A stretch of 34,493 nucleotides of DNA. Origin: JAQWBS01 sp047975765 (GTDB taxonomy: Bacteria; Pseudomonadota; Alphaproteobacteria; RF32; CAG-239). Below the pieces are notes generated by a model. It worked only from the letters and a program-made list of their open reading frames with translations, made no database searches and was not told where the DNA came from. The stretch lies in the NCBI GenBank assembly GCA_047975765.1, contig JBKEEF010000008.1:1-34493 (forward strand), written 5' to 3'. Both the position numbers and the translations under genes were made by a program. This document shows, in pieces, positions 24,103 to 31,671 of the stretch; within the stretch, counting starts at the first letter, position 1, and each line of letters begins with the position of its first letter.

Positions 24103-25905
24103 ATGAAAATGAAAAAAATTATACTCATTCTTACAGTCTTTTTATCTTTCACAACACAAGCATTTGCTGAAAATTTTGTTGCAGCAACAAATAGAAACGT
24201 TGTTACAACGGATGAAGTTTTTATGTTGACCCTCACCTATGACGGCCACAAAATAAAAGATGAACCAGACTTATCTGTTCTTAAAGATTTTACCATTTTT
24301 TCAACCACTCAATCGTTCCAAGAGAGAAATGAAAACGGTGTGATGTCCTATTCAAAAGAATGGCAGATTATGCTTTCAAGTTCCAACCAAGATGGAACAA
24401 TCACCATTCCTGCAATTACATTAGGAAATCTTTACACAGCACCAATTTCAATCAAAATTGACAATAACATTTCAAATCCTGAAGAAAGAGCAAATAGCTC
24501 AAACACATCTTCTCAACAAAATACAGATGTGCAGAAACATTATTCTCTTCAAGCCCAAGTTTCAGAAGATACACCATATATTCAACAACAAGTGAACTAT
24601 AAACTTATTTTGACAGATGAAGGAAATTTGCAAATTTCAGCACCATATTTTTCAGATGCTGACCAAAAAGATTGGACCATTAAATCTTTAGGTGATCCAA
24701 CGCTCAACATCATAAACAAAGATGGAAAAAAACTTAGAGAGATTACTTTTAAATATGCTATTTTTCCACAAAAGAGCGGAGAAATAAAACTTCCTCAAGC
24801 TAGAATCGATGGATATTATGTCGAAAAAGAATCTGCAAATCAGAGGGCTAACACATTTGGCTCATTCTTTCCAAACTCAATTGACATCAGCGATATTTTC
24901 GGCAGAAAAATTCCTGTTAGACTCATAACAAAAAACCAATCCATCAATGTTCTTGCCAAACCTCAACTAGAAAACACCACTTGGTGGTTTCCTGCAAAAG
25001 AGGTTAAGCTAAGCGCAAAAATTGAGACTAGCTCAGAAAATTTTAAAGTTGGTGAAGCAATTAATCGAAAAGTGTATCTTGAAGCAAAAAATGTGATTGA
25101 TTCACAAATCCCAAACATTGATTTGGGAACAGTCACGGGCGCAAAACAATATCCCGAAAAGCCAATCACAAATTCTTATGCCAAAGGAGATGATATTCTC
25201 ACCATTACAGAAATTAATGATGTTTATATCCCTAATCAAGCAGGAAATTTAGTCCTTCCTGAAGTTGTATTCTACTGGTTTAATACACAGACTAAGACCT
25301 TAGAAAAGACCATCTTGGCTACTGAAACTTTGTTGATAAAACCTAATCCAACGTACCAAGATACAGTAACTGCACAACCAGATCCTGCTGTTGATGTTGT
25401 TCAAGCCACAACTAATCTATTGCCAGAACAAAATGAAAATGCGCTCAACAACTTACCTGCAACGGCAGTTTCATCTGACAAACATGAATATGATTATTTC
25501 TTCCTTGCTGCAGCCATTTTCTTCGGAATTTTTATTGGTTTAATCATGGGGAAAAAATCTAAAAAAACTGTAAGCAGTAGCAATAATAATTCAGCAAGAG
25601 AAATTGATAAAAAATCCGTTATCTCAGCAGCGCAGTGTAAAGATATAAGACTTCTCAGAGAAAGTCTTATTCAATGGGCCATTGAAAGATATGGCGATGA
25701 CAAAATTTTAAATCTAAACGATGTTAGTAAATATGTTAAAAATAAAGATTTTGAAAAAGAATTAGAAATTCTTTCCGCTTCCCTTTATGCGAAGGATATA
25801 AATGAGTGGACACCAAAGAATTTTATTGAATCTTTTGAAAAAGAGAATAAAAATCGGGTAACAAAATATAATGACAATCAAATTTTACCAAATTTGTATA
25901 AATAA
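24103..25905 (+). CDS. batD: BatD-like oxygen-tolerance protein
   Basis: A 600-residue protein with a signal peptide (KKIILILTVFLSFTTQAFA), a large beta-rich periplasmic region (about 25-460) and one membrane helix at about 467-484, followed by a cytoplasmic helical tail (about 505-595). BatD members begin after the signal with a strand pattern like ATNRNVVTTDEVFMLTLTYDG, as here, and bear the internal AEVKLSA-type repeat (KEVKLSAKIETSSENFKVGE). It completes the DUF4381-BatA-BatB/C-BatD operon. An alternative ATG two codons downstream is equally good. Function is inferred from the family only. Confidence 0.87.
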   Translation: MKMKKIILILTVFLSFTTQAFAENFVAATNRNVVTTDEVFMLTLTYDGHKIKDEPDLSVLKDFTIFSTTQSFQERNENGVMSYSKEWQIMLSSSNQDGTITIPAITLGNLYTAPISIKIDNNISNPEERANSSNTSSQQNTDVQKHYSLQAQVSEDTPYIQQQVNYKLILTDEGNLQISAPYFSDADQKDWTIKSLGDPTLNIINKDGKKLREITFKYAIFPQKSGEIKLPQARIDGYYVEKESANQRANTFGSFFPNSIDISDIFGRKIPVRLITKNQSINVLAKPQLENTTWWFPAKEVKLSAKIETSSENFKVGEAINRKVYLEAKNVIDSQIPNIDLGTVTGAKQYPEKPITNSYAKGDDILTITEINDVYIPNQAGNLVLPEVVFYWFNTQTKTLEKTILATETLLIKPNPTYQDTVTAQPDPAVDVVQATTNLLPEQNENALNNLPATAVSSDKHEYDYFFLAAAIFFGIFIGLIMGKKSKKTVSSSNNNSAREIDKKSVISAAQCKDIRLLRESLIQWAIERYGDDKILNLNDVSKYVKNKDFEKELEILSASLYAKDINEWTPKNFIESFEKENKNRVTKYNDNQILPNLYK

Positions 25906-25969
25906 ACGATTTATTTACTCAATTTTGTTAGTGTTAACTAAATGATTCTATTTAATAAAGGAACTAAAA

Positions 25970-26287
25970 ATGAAAAAAATACTTCTCGTTGCCCTCGCGC
26001 TTCTTACAACAGCTTGTGCTTCTGAAACAAAATATCGCAATACAATGGAATCCCTTGTAGGCAGAAGTGAAAATGATGTTATCTTCAAATTAGGAAAACC
26101 AGACATCAGCTACAAAGAAGGTAATATGACATATATCTACTACCAAAAAACAAATGAAGCAAATGCTTACACGATTCCATTTATGGGTCTTAAATGTATG
26201 ACAAAGCTCACTATTAATGACAGAAACGTTGTTAGCGGTTATGACTATAATGGTGTTTGTATTGAAAGAGAAAAAAACGCATATTAA
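25970..26287 (+). CDS. Small BamE/SmpA-like lipoprotein
   Basis: A 105-residue precursor with a lipoprotein-type signal and a Cys at residue 16 (LLTTAC). The residue three before the Cys is Thr and not the usual Leu, so lipidation is likely but not certain. The body has the SmpA/OmlA pattern: LVGRSENDVIFKLGKPD followed by strands (MTYIYYQK, KLTINDRNVVSGYDY). Such small domains often assist outer-membrane assembly. It has two further Cys (residues 81 and 97), perhaps a disulfide. It stands alone after the Bat operon with its own terminator. Confidence 0.78.
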   Translation: MKKILLVALALLTTACASETKYRNTMESLVGRSENDVIFKLGKPDISYKEGNMTYIYYQKTNEANAYTIPFMGLKCMTKLTINDRNVVSGYDYNGVCIEREKNAY

Positions 26288-26307
26288 TTAGTCATAATAT
26301 AAATTTT

Positions 26308-26336
26308 AAGCCCAGTATTAAACTGGGCTTTTTTTA
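26308..26336 (+). terminator. Intrinsic terminator
   Basis: AAGCCCAGT pairs with ACTGGGCTT around ATTAA and is followed by a run of T residues. It ends the small lipoprotein gene and perhaps read-through from the Bat operon. Confidence 0.92.
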
Positions 26337-26421
26337 TCCAAAGAATAAATAAGCAAAACTGGACTTTCCAAACCAAAAATGGTTTAATCAATTTTTATTA
26401 TAAATATTAAAGGATAAAGAG

Positions 26422-26748
26422 ATGACAACACCTATTTGCCCAAAATGTGAAAGTGAATATACATACCACGATGGAAACATTTTTGTTTGCTCTGCTTGTG
26501 CTCATGAGTGGGATGAACATACAATTCCCGATGATGCCGTAATAGATTCTTTAGGAAATGTCCTAGAAAATGGTGACACTGTGGTCTTGACTAAAGACCT
26601 TCAAGTAAAAGGTGCTCCAAAAGCCATCAAACAAGGAACTATTGTTAAAGGTATTTTCCTTATCAATGAAGCAGGACATAACATTTCTTGCAAAATCCCA
26701 GGTTTTGGTGCTATGAATCTCAAATCTGAGTTTGTTAAAAAGGCTTAA
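26422..26748 (+). CDS. yjdM: YjdM (PhnA) family zinc-ribbon protein
   Basis: A 108-residue protein. The N-terminus is a zinc ribbon: CPKCESEYTYHDGNIFVCSACAHEW, with the pairs CPKC and CSAC. The C-terminal domain contains GDTVVLTKDLQVKGAPKAIKQGT, diagnostic of the YjdM/PhnA family. The name PhnA is historical; a role in phosphonate use is not established. AAAGGATAAAGAG precedes the ATG. The next gene starts four bases after its stop. Confidence 0.93.
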   Translation: MTTPICPKCESEYTYHDGNIFVCSACAHEWDEHTIPDDAVIDSLGNVLENGDTVVLTKDLQVKGAPKAIKQGTIVKGIFLINEAGHNISCKIPGFGAMNLKSEFVKKA

Positions 26749-26752
26749 ACTT

Positions 26753-27345
26753 ATGGAATTATACTTCATAACTAGCAATCTAGGAAAAGCTCAAACCTTA
26801 CAAAAAAGTTTTGAAATTGCAGGGTATAAAAACATAAAAATCATACAAAAAGATATGAATTTAATGGAACCTCAAGCTGATACTGTTGCTGAGGTTTCAA
26901 AATTCAAAGCTGAACAAGCTTATAAAATCCTCAAAGCTCCATTGCTTGTTGAGGATGGTTCTTTTTGTGTTGAAGCACTTGAGGGCTTCCCTGGTGTCTA
27001 TACCAAATATGTTCTGGAAACAATTGGTGTGAAGGAATTATCAAACTGATGCAAGGACAAACGAACAGACAAGCAAAATTCGTGAGCTGTGCCACATTTG
27101 TTGATGAAAAAGGTGAGATTTCACAATTTTTTAGAGATGATATTTTTTATGATATTACAACAGATATCAAGGACAAAACATCTCCTTATGCTTGGTCAGA
27201 ACTTTGGAAAGTAATTTATGTGAGAGAAAACCAGAAACGTCTCTGTGATTTTTCAAAAGAAGAATTAGATGAATACTACAAAACAATAGACCAGAGAGGT
27301 AGCCTTCAAAAATTTATGAACTGGTATATTAATAAGTTAAGTTAA
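26753..27345 (+). pseudogene. rdgB: Ham1/RdgB-family dITP/XTP pyrophosphatase, interrupted by a one-base frameshift
   Basis: Two adjacent frames together make one Ham1-family protein of about 197 residues, which would clear non-canonical purine nucleotides (dITP, XTP). The first (26753-27049) has the opening FITSNLGKAQTL and the catalytic LLVEDGSFCVEALEGFPG, then stops after GVKELSN. The second (27049-27345) continues with RQAKFVSCATFVDE and SPYAWSELWKVIY. Just before its ATG the second frame reads IIKL, so losing one base in GAATTATC (for GAATTAATC) explains the break. The span of 593 bases is one short of a multiple of three. The fragments overlap as TGATG, so coupled translation of a split enzyme is possible. 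Otherwise both halves look intact. Confidence 0.75.
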
Positions 27346-27349
27346 AAGC

Positions 27350-27805
27350 CTAAATTTTGTTAACATACTTATATGGAACAGCCTGCACATGAATCATACC
27401 ATTCATAAGTTTAAAGTTAAATCGGTTTCCAGCAGCATTCAGTTTTTCATCATCTCCTTCTTTTCTAAGTTTACTAAGTTCAGACAAAATTTGAGATGAA
27501 AACTTATCCGTATTAGTAACCTTTTTAGGCATCAATTTTTGGGTAACATCAGTGATTTGATCTGAAAATTTGTCATTATTTCCAGCAGCAAATATATAAT
27601 TAATCTTTCTAACTTCTTTATCCGTTGCTAAAAAACTGACACTTAATCCATCCTTACTTCCCATATATTGGTAAAGCCCATTTTCAGCGGTAGAAACATT
27701 TATATTATAATCCACGAGCTCATCTAATAAAATCTTCTTTTCTTTAGCATTTACTGTTGATGTTAAAAGTAAAAATCCAAAAATAAAATATACTATATTT
27801 CTCAA
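27350..27805 (-). CDS. Secreted hypothetical protein
   Basis: A 151-residue precursor. The start is a TTG at 27805 with a G-run (GGGGG) five bases upstream; no ATG lies before the signal peptide (MRNIVYFIFGFLLLTSTVNA). The mature protein is mixed alpha/beta (SVSFLATDKEVRKINYIFAA, then a helix with SQILSELSKLRKEGDDE), with a final strand. No known family. It converges on the Ham1 gene with a four-base gap, and 179 bases separate its start from the tRNA. Confidence 0.7.
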   Translation of the reverse strand: MRNIVYFIFGFLLLTSTVNAKEKKILLDELVDYNINVSTAENGLYQYMGSKDGLSVSFLATDKEVRKINYIFAAGNNDKFSDQITDVTQKLMPKKVTNTDKFSSQILSELSKLRKEGDDEKLNAAGNRFNFKLMNGMIHVQAVPYKYVNKI

Positions 27806-27940
27806 AAGAACCCCCTTATATTATTGTTTCCTAACTTTACTACACAGCATTTTTTTATTCAAATAATTTATTCAACACTTTAAACAATTATTATTATTTT
27901 TACTTTCTTCAAAAAAGTAAAAAAAAGATGAATTTTCTTC

Positions 27941-27969
27941 TTGACATTGGAGGATGAAAAGCGTATTTA
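27941..27969 (+). promoter_or_regulatory. Promoter of the initiator tRNA
   Basis: A perfect -35 box TTGACA at 27941-27946, a 17-base spacer and TATTTA at 27964-27969. The predicted start is near 27976, about nine bases before the mature tRNA. Confidence 0.75.
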
Positions 27970-27984
27970 TAAGCCAATCCTTAT

Positions 27985-28061
<77 letters not shown>

Positions 28062-28065
28062 AGAA

Positions 28066-28102
28066 AAAAGAAAAGCACCTTTTATGGTGTTTTTTCTTTT
28101 TT
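28066..28102 (+). terminator. Intrinsic terminator of the tRNA
   Basis: A-rich sequence with CACC pairs with GGTG and a long T-rich run (28086-28102) around TTTTAT. It directly follows the tRNA 3' end. Confidence 0.8.
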
Positions 28103-28212
28103 AAAACGTTAGGGAAAGGATATTGAACCTGTGTAGGTCACTAACGAACAACGCTACAAGTGTTGTGAAGTTGGACATTGAGCAAAGCTAAATGGTCTGA
28201 ACGAAGTGAAGA

Positions 28213-28257
28213 TGCGGTATGGCATGGCCGCCCGCACTAACCCTGCTCCTGCAATCA
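28213..28257 (+). other. Decayed tRNA-like remnant (partial copy of the initiator tRNA)
   Basis: The last 18 bases from CCCTGCTCCTGCAATCAA (28241-28258) match the tRNA 3' end (28045-28062) at 15 of 18 positions, all three differences being C/T changes. The stretch before it, GCGGTATGGCATGGCC at about 28214, matches the tRNA 5' end GCGGGATGGAGCAGCC at 11 of 16. The anticodon arm is missing. This looks like a collapsed tRNA copy or an old attachment site 196 bases downstream of the intact gene. The 100 bases between (28105-28212) contain no gene. Confidence 0.45.
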
Positions 28258-28281
28258 ATATAAATTGCAAAAACATCTGTT

Positions 28282-28856
28282 TTATTTTGCAACTCGATCC
28301 AAATCCGTAATTTCCCGAATAACACGACAAGGATTCCCCACTGCGATAACATTATCAGGGATATTTTTTGTAACCAAGCTTTTCGCCCCAATTACACATC
28401 CAGAACCTATTGTCACTCCGGGCAAAATTGTGACATCAGCACCAAGCCAGACATTATCTCCAATTGTAATTGGTTTTGCTCGCTCTAACCCAATATTTCT
28501 TTCAAAACAAGAGGATGAGCTGCCGTATACATCCCACAATTTGGACCAATAAAACAATTTTTACCAATTTTAATGGAAGCACCATCCATAAGATATGCAT
28601 TGTGATTGATGAACGTATTCTCTCCAATGAAACAATTATAACCATAATCTGTATAAAAAGGAGACAAAATAACGACATTATTTTCTTTATTAGGAAGAAG
28701 CTTGCTTAAGAACATCTCTTTAGCTCGCGTATCTTTCGGTCGAGTATTGTTGAATTCAAAACAAAGTTCTTCAGCCTCTACTCTTTTTTCTATTAGTTCT
28801 TTGTCATTGTTTGCATCATACCAAAGTCCTTGTGTCATTTTTTCTTGTTCAGTCAT
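28282..28856 (-). pseudogene. maa: Maltose/galactoside O-acetyltransferase (left-handed beta-helix), frameshifted
   Basis: Two overlapping frames complete one LbH acetyltransferase of about 191 residues. The first (28856 to 28485) has the sugar-acetyltransferase N-domain (KMTQGLWYDANNDKELIEKR) and the helix start, ending at GMYTAAHPLVLKE. The second continues RNIGLERAKPITIGDNVWLG and VIGAKSLVTKNIP. The enzyme would move acetyl from acetyl-CoA to a sugar. The join lies near 28500 at TTGAAAGAAATATTGGG. Family sequence expects LKERNIG, so loss of one GAAA unit (four bases) or one base explains it; the span of 575 bases is out of frame accordingly. The catalytic His is in AAHPL. Not functional as read unless the shift is a sequence error. 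Confidence 0.8.
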
Positions 28857-28961
28857 TTCTAAATATCCTTTAACACTGATAATTAATAGTTAATTCTTAC
28901 TTACAATCAATATTATAGTCAAATTCGTTTTTAATTTATTAGCAATATCTATTTCAACCTC

Positions 28962-28990
28962 TTGACAGAGCGGATACAAATTCTTAACTT
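28962..28990 (+). promoter_or_regulatory. Possible promoter of the nitroreductase gene
   Basis: A perfect TTGACA at 28962-28967, a 17-base spacer and the weaker TAACTT at 28985-28990, ending 36 bases before the ATG. The -10 match is poor, so activation by a regulator is possible. Confidence 0.4.
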
Positions 28991-29026
28991 AGAAATAAGA
29001 TAAACTTGTTTTACAAAGGAAATATC

Positions 29027-29680
29027 ATGAACATTATAGACTCAGCAAACAAGAGATATTCAACAAAAAGTTTTGATGAAACTAAAAAAATTTCAGCGGC
29101 TCATGTCCAAGCACTGAAAGCACTTCTTCGCCTCTCCCCTTCAAGTGTCAATTCACAACCATGGCATTTCATTCTTGCAGGAACGGATGAAGGTAAGAAA
29201 AAAATTGCTAAAGCGACAAGTGGAGCTTATGAATTTAATCTTCAGAAAATTCTCAAAGCAAGTCATATTGTCGTTTTTTGTGCTAAGACAGATTTTGACG
29301 AAACATATCTCCAAGACTTGACCAATCAAGAGGATATTGACGGACGCTTTATTTCTGAACAAGCAAAAATTGATCAACATGAAAAAAGAAATATGTTTGT
29401 TAATATGCATAAATCTCAGATTAAAGATGTTCAGGAATGGGCTGCAAAGCAAGTTTATATCAATCTTGGCTTTTTCTTACAAGGAGTGGGAAGTCTAGGT
29501 TTGGATACTGTTCCAATTGAAGGTTTCGACTCTCAAATTATGGATAAAGAATTTGGACTAAAAGAAAAAGGTTTAAAAAGTCTGGTCATCGCTGCTGTCG
29601 GTTACCATGCTGAAGATGATTTTAATATCAAACTTCCAAAATCTCGTTGGCAAGAAAAAGACATCATCACTGAAATCTAA
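29027..29680 (+). CDS. nfsB: NfsB-type oxygen-insensitive nitroreductase
   Basis: A 217-residue flavoprotein, the exact length of the NfsB class, starting at the ATG at 29027 behind AAAGGA. It reduces nitro compounds, quinones or dihydropteridine with NAD(P)H using FMN. Hallmarks: RYSTKSFDE and LRLSPSSVNSQPWHF bind FMN, AAKQVYINLGFFLQGVGSLGLDTVPIEGFD forms the dimer core, and AVGYHAEDD with KSRW close the site. It is divergent from the acetyltransferase gene and ended by a strong terminator. Confidence 0.93.
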   Translation: MNIIDSANKRYSTKSFDETKKISAAHVQALKALLRLSPSSVNSQPWHFILAGTDEGKKKIAKATSGAYEFNLQKILKASHIVVFCAKTDFDETYLQDLTNQEDIDGRFISEQAKIDQHEKRNMFVNMHKSQIKDVQEWAAKQVYINLGFFLQGVGSLGLDTVPIEGFDSQIMDKEFGLKEKGLKSLVIAAVGYHAEDDFNIKLPKSRWQEKDIITEI

Positions 29681-29683
29681 TCC

Positions 29684-29715
29684 AAAAAGCCTCCTTAAAG
29701 GAGGCTTTTTATTTT
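29684..29715 (+). terminator. Intrinsic terminator, two-way, overlapping a coding end
   Basis: AAAAAGCCTCCT pairs with AGGAGGCTTTTT around TAA. It terminates the nitroreductase gene. Its right arm also encodes the last codons and stop of the minus-strand kinase, whose own terminator it probably is. Confidence 0.9.
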
Positions 29716-30225
29716 CTCAATTTCCGAAAAAATTTTTGAATAATCTTTGAAACTTTTACAGGTTACAACAGGTATTGTGCATTCTTTCAAAAAATCTTTT
29801 ATATCAGCATTAATTTCCAGCCCACAGACATCATAATCTCTAATTTTCTCCAATGTTACTTTTCTATAATGATATGCTTGCACAGGCAAATCTTTATCAA
29901 CATTCTTGCCAATCAGTTTTTTTGCTTTGAAAAAACGAGTTGTAAAACGCCAAATTGCAACAAACCTATTAATACGCATATCTACAATCAAATCAGGAGA
30001 CATTTTTTCATAAAGATACTTTTGGCAACCTTCCGAAACCCAAGAAGAATGATTTTTGATAAATTCATTAAGCTTTTCAAATTGTTCTTCTTTGGGATAG
30101 TAACTTCCATCTGGACGACGACAAACTTCGTCAAGATTCAATCTCGGAAGATTAAATTTCTTATTTATTGCATAAGCCAGAGAAGATTTTCCTGCTCCCA
30201 AAGGACCAATAATTAATATCTTCAT
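29695..30225 (-). CDS. Small P-loop kinase-like ATPase (FlaR/adenylate-kinase-like)
   Basis: A 176-residue protein with Walker A GPLGAGKSS at residues 7-15 and the following NLDEVCRRPDGSYYPKEEQF, WVSEGCQKYLY and LIVDMRINRFVAIWRFTTR. This pattern is typical of the small kinases often labelled DNA topology modulation protein or FlaR, related to adenylate and shikimate kinases. The true substrate is unknown and the label should not be read as a role in DNA topology. The ATG follows TGGGGGAAAAA. Its last codons (KSLL) lie inside the terminator hairpin. Confidence 0.8.
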   Translation of the reverse strand: MKILIIGPLGAGKSSLAYAINKKFNLPRLNLDEVCRRPDGSYYPKEEQFEKLNEFIKNHSSWVSEGCQKYLYEKMSPDLIVDMRINRFVAIWRFTTRFFKAKKLIGKNVDKDLPVQAYHYRKVTLEKIRDYDVCGLEINADIKDFLKECTIPVVTCKSFKDYSKIFSEIEKIKSLL

Positions 30226-30251
30226 TTTTCCCCCATACCGATAAAGAATGA

Positions 30252-30280
30252 TTGCAACTCATATATTATGAATATAAAAT
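30252..30280 (+). promoter_or_regulatory. Promoter of bcp
   Basis: TTGCAA at 30252-30257, a 17-base spacer and TAAAAT at 30275-30280. Transcription would start near 30287, just ahead of the AAGGAA ribosome binding site. Confidence 0.6.
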
Positions 30281-30307
30281 GTAAAAAAACAAGCAAGGAA
30301 TAAAACA

Positions 30308-30754
30308 ATGACATATTTAAATTTGAAACTTCAAGGAATTGACGACAAAGGTGCTGAAAAAACATATAGCCTCGCTGATTTTTCTGGTAAAAAGGTTGTA
30401 CTTTATTTCTATCCTAAAGACAACACGCCAGGATGCACAACCGAGGCCTGTAACTTTAGAGATAACTATAACCGACTCACTTCAAAAGCGGTGGTCATTG
30501 GTGTTAGCCCTGACTCAATTGCAAGTCATCAAAAGTTTCAAACAAAAAAAGAACTTAATTTCATTTTGTTATCTGATTCTGAACACAAACTTTCTGAAGA
30601 ATTTAAAGTCTGGGGACTAAAGTCATTTTTAGGAAAGAAATATATGGGTATAACCCGTTCAACTTTTATTTTGGATGAACAAGGAAAAATTATCAAAGAA
30701 TGGCGAGAAGTCAAAGTCAATGGACACGTTGATGATGTGCTAAACTCACTTTAA
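30308..30754 (+). CDS. bcp: Thioredoxin-dependent thiol peroxidase (Bcp/PrxQ)
   Basis: A 148-residue peroxiredoxin of the Bcp/PrxQ class that reduces hydrogen and organic peroxides with thioredoxin. The peroxidatic Cys is residue 43 in DNTPGCTTEAC and the resolving Cys is residue 48, the atypical 2-Cys spacing of this class. YFYPKD, GVSPDSIASHQKF and the conserved Arg in ITRSTFILDEQG complete the active site. Monocistronic and cytoplasmic. Confidence 0.96.
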   Translation: MTYLNLKLQGIDDKGAEKTYSLADFSGKKVVLYFYPKDNTPGCTTEACNFRDNYNRLTSKAVVIGVSPDSIASHQKFQTKKELNFILLSDSEHKLSEEFKVWGLKSFLGKKYMGITRSTFILDEQGKIIKEWREVKVNGHVDDVLNSL

Positions 30755-30872
30755 TTAAATTTAATAATCTGAGACATAATCTCGTAATAAATTTATATAT
30801 CTTTTTTGAAAAAAAAGAGGTATAATCTGAGTTGATGAAATATAATTATGTTTAATTTTTAAATTAAAAAAA

Positions 30873-31265
30873 ATGGAAAATTTAGAAGTTGCTTTAGGGC
30901 TTATTATTGGATTATCTGGTTTTATTGTTTTCTGCTTATTTTTGAGCTTTTCTCAAAAAAGAAGTAAAGTGTATCTTACCTTAATGGGATTGTTTGGTTT
31001 TCTTGCCATATCATCCATAGGCTGTCTCTTTTATAGAGATCTAGGATTGTTTTTTGGATATAAAAGCCTCACAATTCTCCTTGTACTTACAGCGGTTTAT
31101 ACATTTTTGCTTATTTGTGTTTTTGGTGGGTTGCTTTATCTTTATATGTACTTTGAAAAAAAATATAAAGTTTCAAAAGCGGCAAAATCCTTGAACATGA
31201 ATATTGAAGAGTATAAGCAATGGAAACAAAAACAACTTGAAGAAATTGCATCCGAATTAAACTAA
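30873..31265 (+). CDS. Small membrane protein with charged helical tail
   Basis: A 130-residue protein with three membrane helices at about 6-27, 34-53 and 64-93, followed by a charged amphipathic tail (KYKVSKAAKSLNMNIEEYKQWKQ). The start at the ATG at 30873 has no clear ribosome binding site; the upstream sequence is almost pure A and T. No family recognised. A terminator follows 20 bases downstream. Confidence 0.65.
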   Translation: MENLEVALGLIIGLSGFIVFCLFLSFSQKRSKVYLTLMGLFGFLAISSIGCLFYRDLGLFFGYKSLTILLVLTAVYTFLLICVFGGLLYLYMYFEKKYKVSKAAKSLNMNIEEYKQWKQKQLEEIASELN

Positions 31266-31284
31266 AGCAAAACAAATCGACCAA

Positions 31285-31317
31285 AAAAAACCTTCAGAAT
31301 TTTCTGGAGGTTTTTTA
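31285..31317 (+). terminator. Intrinsic terminator
   Basis: AACCTTCAGAA pairs with TTCTGGAGGTT (one T-G pair) around a short loop, followed by TTTT. It ends the small membrane protein gene and lies 35 bases before the next start. Confidence 0.85.
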
Positions 31318-31351
31318 TTGATAAATAAAAAAATAGGCATAAACTACGATC

Positions 31352-31624
31352 ATGAAGAAAAAATGGTTATACATATTATCAATGAGCATCTTTCTTATTG
31401 CTCAAATATGTTCTTTCACACATCATCACGAAGAAATTCTCAAGACACACGACGAATGTGCCTCATGTCTTTATGTTCAGCAAATTTCTGGTGCAAAAAC
31501 ACCTTCTCTTATTTCTTTATCATTAGAAAAAATAAACTACGTCTTCGTGCCTGAAAAAGGAATTCCTCTTTCTCTTATTTTTTCTTTCGATCACTATTTC
31601 ATCCTTGCTCCTCCTTTGTTTTAA
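31352..31624 (+). CDS. Small secreted or anchored His/Cys-rich protein
   Basis: A 90-residue protein: a signal or anchor helix (MKKKWLYILSMSIFLIAQI), then FTHHHEEILKTHDECASCLYVQ, with His at about 24-26, His33, and the CASC pair at 36-39. A histidine cluster with a nearby CxxC suggests metal or heme binding. Similar short proteins occur beside metal-uptake or copper genes, but I cannot name a family. A second hydrophobic stretch ends the protein (IPLSLIFSFDHYFILAPPLF). It lies 47 bases before the PLP-enzyme/rhodanese gene and is probably co-transcribed with it. Confidence 0.65.
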   Translation: MKKKWLYILSMSIFLIAQICSFTHHHEEILKTHDECASCLYVQQISGAKTPSLISLSLEKINYVFVPEKGIPLSLIFSFDHYFILAPPLF

Positions 31625-31671
31625 TTTTTATTGCAAACCTAATAAATTTTATAATAAAGGATAATCAATCA

